Positions 16,970 to 25,314 of a DNA stretch of 34,837 bases are shown here, piece after piece. Each line of letters opens with the position of its first letter. The first letter of the stretch is position 1. The DNA is from Pseudomonadota bacterium (lineage in GTDB: Bacteria > Pseudomonadota > Gammaproteobacteria > Xanthomonadales > Rhodanobacteraceae): contig JAJYQO010000016.1 in assembly GCA_021794575.1 (NCBI GenBank), positions 44,195 to 79,031 of the forward strand, given 5' to 3'. A program made the translations under genes and the position numbers. The notes beneath the pieces were generated by a model that was given only the letters and a program-made list of their open reading frames with translations, was not told the DNA's origin and ran no database searches.

Positions 16970-16999
16970 TTGCCGACGGCCTGTGTCGCAGACTATCAT
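16970..16999 (+). promoter_or_regulatory. Candidate promoter of rpmE2
   Basis: TTGCCG (16970-16975), an 18-nt spacer and TATCAT (16994-16999, five of six matches) form a good sigma70-type promoter about 40 nt before the L31 start. No AT-rich Zur-like palindrome was seen across it. Confidence 0.55.
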
Positions 17000-17039
17000 G
17001 CGCCTCTTTTCAGCAGCCGACTGCCGCTCGAGCCCGCCC

Positions 17040-17294
17040 ATGAAGCCCGACATCCATCCCAACTACCGCGAAGTCGTGTTCCAGGACGTGACCGCCAATT
17101 TCGCATTCCTTACCCGTTCCACGATCGCCACCAAGGACACCATCAAGTGGGAGGACGGCAAGGAGTATCCGCTGGTCAAGCTTGAAATCTCCTCGGCCTC
17201 GCATCCGTTCTATACCGGCAAGCACAAGGTCATCGATGCCGGCGGCCGCGTCGACAAGTTCCGCAAGCGCTACGCGACTGGCGCCAAGCCCTGA
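17040..17294 (+). CDS. rpmE2: 50S ribosomal protein L31 type B (zinc-independent form)
   Basis: L31 bridges the ribosomal subunits. The 84-residue protein starts [16 protein letters not shown] and contains [14 protein letters not shown] and [11 protein letters not shown], which define the L31 family. It contains no cysteine at all, so it lacks the zinc-binding CxxC pairs of the type A protein and has the length and sequence of type B (YkgM-like) L31. In some bacteria type B replaces the zinc form during zinc starvation under Zur control; here I see no Zur-like box, so it may be constitutive. A clean terminator hairpin follows 27 nt after the stop. Confidence 0.95.
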   Translation: MKPDIHPNYREVVFQDVTANFAFLTRSTIATKDTIKWEDGKEYPLVKLEISSASHPFYTGKHKVIDAGGRVDKFRKRYATGAKP

Positions 17295-17321
17295 GCCTGC
17301 GCACGACAGTATCGATCGATT

Positions 17322-17350
17322 GACGCCGGCCTCGTGCCGGCGTCTTCATT
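17322..17350 (+). terminator. Intrinsic terminator after rpmE2
   Basis: GACGCCGGC (17322-17330) and GCCGGCGTC (17336-17344) form a perfect 9-bp stem around CTCGT, followed by TTCATTT. It separates rpmE2 from the gltA promoter. Confidence 0.8.
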
Positions 17351-17385
17351 TGCGGCCTGCGCAGCGGCTGGCGTAGCGAACGCTG

Positions 17386-17394
17386 TGCGATAAT
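17386..17394 (+). promoter_or_regulatory. Candidate extended -10 promoter of gltA
   Basis: TGCGATAAT gives an extended -10 (TGn plus GATAAT, five of six matches). No good -35 lies 16-18 nt upstream, as is usual for extended -10 promoters. The resulting 5' UTR would be about 120 nt. Confidence 0.4.
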
Positions 17395-17522
17395 TCGCGG
17401 TGATTCCGCGGGCCCGCCCCGCGCGCAGGTCGCAGGCGCCGAGCCGCCTTGACCGGCCATCCGTTCCCCATCCGACGCCCGCAGGTGTACCGCTCCGGCG
17501 TCCGCAGCAAAGGAGACCGCGC

Positions 17523-18809
17523 GTGTCCACGTACAAGCTCATCAATGAAGCCACCGGCAGCAGCACCGAACTGCCTGTCGTCGCCGGACGTGTCGGTCCC
17601 GCCGCGCTGGATATCGGCAAGCTGTACCGCGATACCGGCTGCTTCACCTACGATCCGGGCTTCATGTCCACCGCCAGTTGTCGCAGCGCCGTCACCTACA
17701 TCGACGGCGATGCCGGGGTGCTGATGTACCGCGGCTATCCGATCGAGCAACTGGCCGCGAAGTCCAGCTTCCTGGAAGTCGCCTACTTGCTGCTGCACGG
17801 CGAATTGCCGACGCCCGACGAATTCGACGCGTTCGAGAACGAAGTCACCCACCACTCGATGATGCACGAGTCGATACGCCACTTCCTGCGCGGCTTCCAT
17901 CACGACGCGCACCCGATGGCCATGGTGTGCGCGTCGACCGCCTCGCTGTCGGCGTTCTATCACGACAAGATCGACATCGAGAACCCCGAGCACCGGCGTC
18001 TGGCGGCGATCCGTCTGATCGCCAAGATGCCCACCATCGCCGCCGCCTGTTACCGCTATTCCATCGGCTGGCCGATGCGCTTTCCACGCAACAACCTCGA
18101 GTACTGCACGCGCTTCCTACACATGATGTTCGAAGTGCCCAGCGAACCGCTGCAGCTCAACCAGACCGCGGCCAAGGCGCTGGACCTGCTGTTCATCCTG
18201 CATGCCGACCACGAGCAGAACGCTTCCACCTCCACCGTGCGCCTGGTCGGTTCCACCGGCGCCAACCCCTACGCCAGCGTGGCTGCCGGCATCGCCGCGC
18301 TCTGGGGTCCCGCGCACGGGGGCGCCAACGAGGCGGTACTCAAAATGCTCGAAGAGATCGGTGATGCCAAGCACGTCGGCAGCGCCGTCGCCAAGGCCAA
18401 GGACAAGAACTCCAATTTCCGGTTGATGGGTTTTGGCCACCGCGTGTACAAGAACTACGATCCGCGCGCGGCGATCATCCGCGAAATGACGCACAAGGTC
18501 CTGGCCGATCTGGGCGTATCAGACCCGCTGCTGGACGTGGCTCTGGAGCTGGAGCGAGTAGCGCTGCGGGACGAGTATTTCGTCGAGCGCAAGCTCTATC
18601 CCAACGTCGATTTCTACTCGGGACTGATCTACAAGGCCCTGAACATTCCCACGGAGATGTTCACGGTGATGTTCGCCATCGCGCGCACCGCCGGCTGGAT
18701 TGCGCACTGGATCGAGCAACACGAAACCGCCGACACCAAGATCGGGCGTCCGCGCCAGGTCTACATCGGCGCCGAGAAGCGCGACTACCGCCCGATCGAA
18801 ACGCGCTGA
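17523..18809 (+). CDS. gltA: Citrate synthase (type II)
   Basis: Citrate synthase condenses oxaloacetate with acetyl-CoA at the entry of the TCA cycle. The 428-residue protein (E. coli GltA 427) aligns by eye with the hexameric type II enzyme. The catalytic residues are present: His265 in [12 protein letters not shown], His306 in [14 protein letters not shown] and Asp363 in [10 protein letters not shown]. The N-terminal beta-strand domain found in the NADH-sensitive enzymes is retained. The start is GTG 17523, with AGGAG (17511-17515) 7 nt upstream; upstream in-frame extensions lack family resemblance. The gene stands alone, with a terminator of rpmE2 before it and a convergent gene after it. 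Confidence 0.97.
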   Translation: MSTYKLINEATGSSTELPVVAGRVGPAALDIGKLYRDTGCFTYDPGFMSTASCRSAVTYIDGDAGVLMYRGYPIEQLAAKSSFLEVAYLLLHGELPTPDEFDAFENEVTHHSMMHESIRHFLRGFHHDAHPMAMVCASTASLSAFYHDKIDIENPEHRRLAAIRLIAKMPTIAAACYRYSIGWPMRFPRNNLEYCTRFLHMMFEVPSEPLQLNQTAAKALDLLFILHADHEQNASTSTVRLVGSTGANPYASVAAGIAALWGPAHGGANEAVLKMLEEIGDAKHVGSAVAKAKDKNSNFRLMGFGHRVYKNYDPRAAIIREMTHKVLADLGVSDPLLDVALELERVALRDEYFVERKLYPNVDFYSGLIYKALNIPTEMFTVMFAIARTAGWIAHWIEQHETADTKIGRPRQVYIGAEKRDYRPIETR

Positions 18810-18816
18810 GCCCGCC

Positions 18817-18834
18817 TGCCGCGGTCGCGCGGCA
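18817..18834. terminator. Weak hairpin in the gltA / hypothetical-gene convergent gap
   Basis: TGCCGCG (18817-18823) and CGCGGCA (18828-18834) pair perfectly around GTCG. It lies between two convergent genes and could serve both, but no T-run follows on either strand. Confidence 0.35.
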
Positions 18835-18854
18835 ACCCCGCGCAGTGGCGGTCG

Positions 18855-19517
18855 CTAGCATCCGGCCGACGGTGCCGGCTCGTCTCGCAGCATCAGTTCC
18901 AGCGCACTCAGTGAGGCGCGCCGCATCGCACGCTGGCCGATGCGGTCGGGAGGTGCCTGGCGCAAGCCGTCCAGCGGCAGCACGGTCAGATCGAAGGCGA
19001 TGCCGTCGGCGAGGAACAGCAGCACTTCGACCGTACACACGCGCCCGTGGTCGATGCGCAGCTGGCGCTCGCGCAGTTCGCAGCGGATGCCGCGCTCGGC
19101 CAGGAAGTGCTCGACCGCGCCCGGTGTATCGTTGAACACATGCAGACACACCGCCGAGTGCTGGTCGGCGGTGCCCTCCAGCACCGGTCCGACCAGACGC
19201 GGCTCGAAGCGCTGCAAAAACCGCATCGCCTCGCGTGCGGCCAGGCGCCGCGCCAACAGGGCTTCCGGTTGGCTGCCGGCCTGGAACAGGCGCTGGTGTT
19301 CGCGCAGCGCCTGCTCGATTTCGCCATTGCGCGGCAGCGCCTGATCGTCGCGGATGCCCAGGCGCTCGGCTGCGCGCAGTTTGGCGCGGTGATAATCGCG
19401 CAATCCGTGCTCGCTGATCAGCCGCGCGGCTTCCAGCGCGACGCGGCGGCGCTGCTGCAGGCGGATGCCCTGCGTGCGCGCGTGGTGATGGCCTTGGCTG
19501 TGCGAGTGACGCGACAT
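18855..19517 (-). CDS. Conserved-looking hypothetical protein (220 aa), unknown function
   Basis: I do not recognise a characterised family. The protein begins with a His-rich stretch (MSRHSHSQGHHHARTQG). A basic, probably helical segment follows (RRVALEAARLISEHGLRDYH, then RAKLRAAERLGI), with LPRNGEIEQALREHQRLF, together about residues 24-77. The C-terminal half reads as an alternating strand/helix domain (AVCLHVFNDTPGAVEHFLAE, VCTVEVLLFLADGIAFDLTV, then RRASLSALELML). There is no signal peptide or membrane span, so it is probably cytosolic. GGAG 6 nt before ATG 19517 decides the start over an ATG five codons earlier. It lies downstream of mrcA on the same strand, separated by a strong hairpin, and is convergent with gltA. 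Codon use and GC-rich third positions look like its neighbours, so it is probably a genuine resident gene. Confidence 0.75.
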   Translation of the reverse strand: MSRHSHSQGHHHARTQGIRLQQRRRVALEAARLISEHGLRDYHRAKLRAAERLGIRDDQALPRNGEIEQALREHQRLFQAGSQPEALLARRLAAREAMRFLQRFEPRLVGPVLEGTADQHSAVCLHVFNDTPGAVEHFLAERGIRCELRERQLRIDHGRVCTVEVLLFLADGIAFDLTVLPLDGLRQAPPDRIGQRAMRRASLSALELMLRDEPAPSAGC

Positions 19518-19559
19518 GATGCGCTCCGGCATGGCCTGGCCGCATCATGGCAACAGCGG

Positions 19560-19586
19560 CGCGTGTCCCGCAAGCCGGGACACGCG
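19560..19586 (-). terminator. Strong hairpin directly after mrcA
   Basis: CGCGTGTCCCG (19560-19570) and CGGGACACGCG (19576-19586) form a perfect 11-bp stem around a 5-nt loop, three bases past the mrcA stop codon. The following minus-strand sequence has only a weak T content, so termination is likely but not certain. It probably isolates the downstream hypothetical gene. Confidence 0.6.
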
Positions 19587-19589
19587 CGA

Positions 19590-22103
19590 TCAGAACACGT
19601 CGTACGACTTGGCGTCGTGCTTGCTGTCCAATGGCACCTGCAGCTTGAGGCGCTCGTAGTCCTCGACGCGCATCACCTCGGGCATCGCCAGCGGATCGTT
19701 CGGCCTGGCCGGTAGTCCGGTGTCGCGGTTGATCAGCACGGTGACGATACCGGGCGGCATCGGCTCGGGCGCGGGCGGTGTGCCGTCCAGGGCGACTTTC
19801 ATGTAGCGGATCCAGATCGGTAACGCCACGTAGGCGCCGAACTCGGGGTGGCCGTCGGCGTGGCCGAGCGATGAGAAATCGTCAAAGCCGGCCCACACGT
19901 CGGTGACCAGATCGGCGTTGTAGCCGCCGAACCAGGCGTCGCGGTACTCGTTGGTGGAGCCGGTCTTGCCGGACAGATCGGTGCGGCCCAGCGACAGCGC
20001 GGCAACGCCGGTACCGCTACGGATCACCGACTGCATGATCGAGGCGATCAGATAGGCGTTGCGCGGGCCGATCACCCGTGGTGCCAGGCGCAGCGGCAGC
20101 TTGGCATCGGCGGCGGGCGCCGGCATCAGCACGGTCAGATCGCCCGGCATCGGCGGCAGCGCGCTGCTGGTGCCGGCGGGTGCGGGCGCCGACGCTGCTG
20201 GTGCCTGTGGTGGCTGTTCGCGTTGCAGCGTCGCGTCGTCCAGTAGGCGCTGCGCGCAATCACGACAGGCGCGCAAGGGATCGGCGACGTACACCGGCTT
20301 GCCCTCGCGGTTATCGATATGCGCGATGAAGTAAGGATCGATCAGGAAGCCGCCGTTGGCGAACACCGCGTAACCGCGCGCCATCTGCAGTGGTGATACC
20401 GACGCAGTGCCCAGCGCCATCGACAGATTGTCTGGAATCTGGTCCAGGCTGAAGCCGAAGCGCGTCGCGTATTGGCGCGCATAGTCCACGCCGATGGCAT
20501 CGAGCAGGCGGATTGTCACCAGGTTCTTGGATTGCGCCAGCGCCACGCGCAGCCGGGTCGGACCCTGGAATGTCTGGGTGTCGTTGGCCGGGGTCCATTC
20601 GCCGTTCTTGGCCGATGGGTCGGCAAAAATCAGCGGCGCGTCGTTGACCACCGAGGCCGGCGTGAAGCCGCGTTGGAAGGCGGCCGAGTAAACGAACGGC
20701 TTGAAGCTCGATCCGGGTTGCCGCGCCATCTGGGTGACGCGGTTGAACTGGCTGAGCGTGTAGCTGAATCCTCCCACCAGCGCCACGATGGCACCGTCGT
20801 CCGGCCGCAACGAAACCAGCGCGGCCTGGGTCTTGGGCAGCTCGGCCAGTTGCCAGCGGCCGGAATGGTCCAGAGATACGCGCACGATGTCGCCGGGTTT
20901 GAGCACCTGGTCCACGGTCCTCGGCGCTGGGCCGGTGCGGTTTTCGTTGATGTAACGACGTGCCCATGCCACTGATTTCAGATCCAGCAATATGGTCTGG
21001 CCGTTTTGCAGATACACGTGCGCGGTGGTTGCGTTGCTGTCGGTGACCAGGCCGGGCTGCAGACCGGCGATCGGATAGCGGCTGGCCAGATCCTTGCTCC
21101 AGGCCACGGGATCGGGTGTCGCCGGAAGCGCCACGCGGGCTTCCGGACCGAACCAGCCGTGGCGCCGGCTGTACGCCAGCATCTCGTGGCGAACCGCCGC
21201 GTTTGCGGCATCCTGCAGGCGGCCATCGATGGTGGTGTACACCGTGTAGCCATCGGTCAGCGCCTTGTTGCCCAGCTTCTGCACGGCCACCAGGCGCGCC
21301 ATTTCGGCCACGTAGGGTGCATCGACCTGGATCGGCGCCTCGTGCGGGAAGGCATCGTCGGGAGTCGCCAGGGCTTTTTCATACTGGGCCTTGGTGATGA
21401 AGCCGACGTCGTGCATGCGCCTGAGCACGTAATTCCGGCGGATCATGGCGCGCTTGAGGTCGGTGACCGGATTGGCCGCCGACGGCGCCTGCGGCAACCC
21501 GCCCAGCATGGCGCATTCGGGCAGGGTGAGTTGGTCGAGCGTCTTGCCGTAGTAGTACTGCGCCGCCGCGGCTACGCCGTAGGCGCGGTGCCCGAGGAAA
21601 ATCTTGTTGAGGTACAGCGTGAGAATGTCGTTCTTGCTCAGCTCGTTCTCGATGCGGAACGCCAGGAACCACTCCATCAGCTTGCGCGTGTAGCTTTTCT
21701 GCGGGCTGAGGAAGAAGTTGCGCGCCACCTGCTGGGTGATGGTGCTGCCGCCTTGTACCTTCGCGCCGCCGTGGATCAGCACTTCGAAAGCGGCGCGCGC
21801 AGTGCCGACGAAATCGACGCCGGGGTGGTGGTAGAAATCGGCGTCCTCGGCGGCCAGAAAGGCGTCGCGCAGCATGGGCGGAATCTGCTGGAACGTCACC
21901 GGAATGCGGTTGGTTTCACCGAAGCTGGCGATCAGCTTGCCATCCGCCGAGCGTACGGTGAGCGGCTCCTGCATCTGCACGTCCTTCAGCGAGGACACTG
22001 CCGGCAGCCGTGGCGCCAGGATCCAGTAGGCGATGCCGAGGGCCGCCGCGCCGGCCAGCGCGCCGGTGAAGCATAGGATGACGAACCATTTCAGCAGACG
22101 CAT
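19590..22103 (-). CDS. mrcA: Penicillin-binding protein 1A, bifunctional peptidoglycan synthase
   Basis: PBP1A polymerises lipid II glycan strands and cross-links their peptides. The 837-residue protein has an N-terminal membrane anchor (about 6-29). The GT51 glycosyltransferase domain has the catalytic motif AAEDADFYHHPGVDF (Glu86), GGSTITQQVARN, and ILTLYLNKIFLGHRAYG. The transpeptidase domain has the SxxK box SSFK with catalytic Ser465, matching the position in E. coli PBP1a, an SxN-type motif (SKN) and KTG at 713-715. ATG 22103 is chosen over an upstream TTG (22142) because it starts next to the anchor; neither has a clear Shine-Dalgarno. A TATACT-like -10 lies upstream on this strand. 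It is divergent from pilM. LpoA, its activator in E. coli, is encoded at 30717-32489. Confidence 0.96.
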   Translation of the reverse strand: MRLLKWFVILCFTGALAGAAALGIAYWILAPRLPAVSSLKDVQMQEPLTVRSADGKLIASFGETNRIPVTFQQIPPMLRDAFLAAEDADFYHHPGVDFVGTARAAFEVLIHGGAKVQGGSTITQQVARNFFLSPQKSYTRKLMEWFLAFRIENELSKNDILTLYLNKIFLGHRAYGVAAAAQYYYGKTLDQLTLPECAMLGGLPQAPSAANPVTDLKRAMIRRNYVLRRMHDVGFITKAQYEKALATPDDAFPHEAPIQVDAPYVAEMARLVAVQKLGNKALTDGYTVYTTIDGRLQDAANAAVRHEMLAYSRRHGWFGPEARVALPATPDPVAWSKDLASRYPIAGLQPGLVTDSNATTAHVYLQNGQTILLDLKSVAWARRYINENRTGPAPRTVDQVLKPGDIVRVSLDHSGRWQLAELPKTQAALVSLRPDDGAIVALVGGFSYTLSQFNRVTQMARQPGSSFKPFVYSAAFQRGFTPASVVNDAPLIFADPSAKNGEWTPANDTQTFQGPTRLRVALAQSKNLVTIRLLDAIGVDYARQYATRFGFSLDQIPDNLSMALGTASVSPLQMARGYAVFANGGFLIDPYFIAHIDNREGKPVYVADPLRACRDCAQRLLDDATLQREQPPQAPAASAPAPAGTSSALPPMPGDLTVLMPAPAADAKLPLRLAPRVIGPRNAYLIASIMQSVIRSGTGVAALSLGRTDLSGKTGSTNEYRDAWFGGYNADLVTDVWAGFDDFSSLGHADGHPEFGAYVALPIWIRYMKVALDGTPPAPEPMPPGIVTVLINRDTGLPARPNDPLAMPEVMRVEDYERLKLQVPLDSKHDAKSYDVF

Positions 22104-22305
22104 CGGAAACGGGTGGCGACCGCCGGCGGCGGGCTCTGACAATCACACGAGTATAAGCGGCCCACTGGTGTCGCCTGGGGATTGCGTCGAGGCCATGCGC
22201 CCGGCGTAGCGCCGAGTAGTGATGGTGACGTGCGCTGGCACAGGTCATGCCATCGCGTCTGCAAAGAATTGTGAAGCACCTCGCAGCGATTCGGTTCAGG
22301 GGGCG

Positions 22306-22333
22306 TTGCCAATGAGTTAAGACTTGATCTAAT
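22306..22333 (+). promoter_or_regulatory. Candidate promoter of pilMNOPQ
   Basis: TTGCCA (22306-22311, five of six matches), a 16-nt spacer and TCTAAT (22328-22333, five of six) lie about 50 nt before the pilM start, in the 279-nt divergent gap with mrcA. The rest of that gap shows no gene. Confidence 0.5.
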
Positions 22334-22358
22334 GTAGTGACGCATATTTCGCTCGTAA

Positions 22359-23440
<1,082 letters not shown>

Positions 23441-23441
<1 letters not shown>

Positions 23442-24118
23442 TGGCGCGCATCAACCTACTTCCCTGGCGTGCAGAGCGGCGCAAGCTGCGCGAACGCGAG
23501 TTCTTCATACAACTCGGCGCGGCGGCGGCGGTGGCCGTGGGCCTGGTGGTCGTCTGGGCGATGTGGATGGGCATGCGCATCGACAATCAGAACGACCGCA
23601 ATGCTTACCTGCAAGGCCAGATCGCGCAGCTGAAGGCCGAAAACGAACAGATCAAAAATCTCGACAAGGTGCGCGACCGCCTATTGGCGCGCAAGAAGAT
23701 CATCGAAGATCTGCAGGCCAACCGCTCGCAGATGGTGCATCTGTTCGACGAACTGGTGAAGCGCACACCCGACTCGATCCGCCTGACCTCGATGGCGCAG
23801 AAGGGTGATCTGCTTACGCTTGACGGTCTGGCGCAATCGAACGCGGCGGTCGCCGATTACATGCGCAATCTCGAGGCCTCGCCCTGGTTGGGCGCGGCCG
23901 ACCTCAAGAAAACCGAGAAGCGGGCCGGCGATTCCCGCATGCCCTATACCTTCGGCCTGACCGTGAAGATGGGCATGCCCAAGAACGGCGGGGTGCCGGC
24001 TGGCGCGAGCAGCCTGGCCGCCATGCCCGTGCCCGCCGTGCCGGCGCCTGCCGCGAGCGTGTCCGCCAAGCCCGCGGCGAGCCCTGCGGGCATGGCCAAG
24101 CCGGGAGCGCAGCCGTGA
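23441..24118 (+). CDS. pilN: PilN, type IV pilus alignment protein
   Basis: PilN is a bitopic inner-membrane protein whose cytoplasmic N-terminus docks into PilM. That peptide is intact here: MARINLLPWRAERRKLRERE. One membrane span follows (about 24-42), then a periplasmic coiled-coil (IAQLKAENEQIKNLDKVRDR) and a ferredoxin-like domain. The 225-residue protein ends in an Ala/Pro-rich tail. The stop overlaps the pilO GTG as GTGA. Confidence 0.95.
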
Positions 24119-24771
24119 GTTTCATCGACGATTTCCGCAATCTCGACCGCAACAACATCGGCGCCTGGCCGCAGTCGGTCAAAACCACCTTCACCGTGCT
24201 GGCGCTGGTGGTGATCCTGTTCTTCGGCTGGTGGTTCAAGGTCAGCGGCCAGCAGAATCAACTGACTTCGCTGGCTGCCCAGGAAGACCAGCTCAAGCAG
24301 CAATTCGTCAAGGAGCAGGCGCGCGCGGTCAACCTCGAGGCTCTGAAGAAGCAGCTCGGCGAGATGCAGGACATGCTGCGCCAGATGCTGCGCCAGTTGC
24401 CCAGCAAGACCGAAATGCCGGAGCTGCTGGTGGACATCTCGCAGACGGCGCTCTCCGCCGGGCTGCAGACGGATCTATTCCAGCCCGAGCCGGAGTCCGT
24501 CAAGGAGTTCTACGCCGAGAAGCCCATCAAGCTGAAGATGATCGGCACTTACAACCAGTTCGGCACCTTCATCAGCGGGGTGGCTTCGCTGCCACGCGTG
24601 GTGATCCTCACCATGCACAACGTGTCATTGACGCCGCTACCCGCAGCAGCCGGTAGCAAGGGGCCCAGCGGCCTGCTGCAACTCGAGGGCACGGTGCGAA
24701 CCTATCGTTACCTCGAAGACAACGAAGACTCCAAGAACGGGACCGGCACCGGCAAGGGGGGTGGCAAGTGA
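24115..24771 (+). CDS. pilO: PilO, type IV pilus alignment protein
   Basis: PilO pairs with PilN in the periplasm and links to PilP. The 218-residue protein has a short cytoplasmic N-terminus (SFIDDFRNLDRNNIGAWP), one membrane span (about 24-41), a coiled-coil (QLKQQFVKEQARAVNLEALK) and the PilO domain with FQPEPESVKEFYAEKPIKLK. It ends in a Gly/Lys-rich tail. The start is GTG 24115, overlapping pilN by 4 nt; its own stop overlaps the pilP GTG the same way. Confidence 0.95.
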   Translation: MSFIDDFRNLDRNNIGAWPQSVKTTFTVLALVVILFFGWWFKVSGQQNQLTSLAAQEDQLKQQFVKEQARAVNLEALKKQLGEMQDMLRQMLRQLPSKTEMPELLVDISQTALSAGLQTDLFQPEPESVKEFYAEKPIKLKMIGTYNQFGTFISGVASLPRVVILTMHNVSLTPLPAAAGSKGPSGLLQLEGTVRTYRYLEDNEDSKNGTGTGKGGGK

Positions 24772-25292
24772 ACACGCGCAAGCTGCTTGCCCGGATGCTG
24801 TTGGCCTGCACCGTGATCATGGCTCTGGGCGGCTGTACCCGCGGCATGTCCGACCTGCGCGAGTGGGTGGCGCAGGAGAAGGCCCAAAAAGGTCCGCCGT
24901 TGCCGCCGCTGCCGGTGATCAAAACTTTTGAAAGCTTCACCTACAACGATCAGAACCTGCGCGATCCGTTCAGTCCCAGCCCGCTCGAGGCCGGCGGCTA
25001 CGATACCAACGGCCCGCGGCCCGATGCCAACCGCCCCAAGCAGCCACTGGAGATGTTCCCGCTGGATGCGCTGAAGATGGTGGGCACCATCGGCACGGGC
25101 GCCGGGGCACAGGCGCTGATCAAGGATCCAACCGGCGTGATCCATCGCGTGGTGGTGGGCAATTACATGGGCCAGAGCGACGGACGCGTCACCAAGGTGA
25201 CACCGGATCAGGTCGACCTGACCGAACTGGTACCGAACGGCAATGGCGGCTGGATGGAGCGCAAGGCCGAAATCGCGATGAGCGAGCAATGA
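24768..25292 (+). CDS. pilP: PilP, type IV pilus lipoprotein
   Basis: PilP is an inner-membrane lipoprotein that connects PilNO to the secretin PilQ. The 174-residue protein has a lipoprotein signal with the lipobox ALGGC (Cys23), the PilQ-linked motif LRDPFSPS and the beta domain MVGTIGTGAGAQALIKDPTG with VVVGNYMGQSDGRV. The start is GTG 24768 within a GTGA overlap. PilQ follows after about 20 nt. Confidence 0.95.
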   Translation: MNTRKLLARMLLACTVIMALGGCTRGMSDLREWVAQEKAQKGPPLPPLPVIKTFESFTYNDQNLRDPFSPSPLEAGGYDTNGPRPDANRPKQPLEMFPLDALKMVGTIGTGAGAQALIKDPTGVIHRVVVGNYMGQSDGRVTKVTPDQVDLTELVPNGNGGWMERKAEIAMSEQ

Positions 25293-25314
25293 GGACCCTG
25301 TGGGGGTGATGTAC

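Noticed and set aside
22104-22142. A TTG start adding 13 residues to PBP1A
   Set aside because: TTG is a rare start, no ribosome site precedes it, and with ATG 22103 the catalytic serine falls at residue 465 as in E. coli PBP1a.
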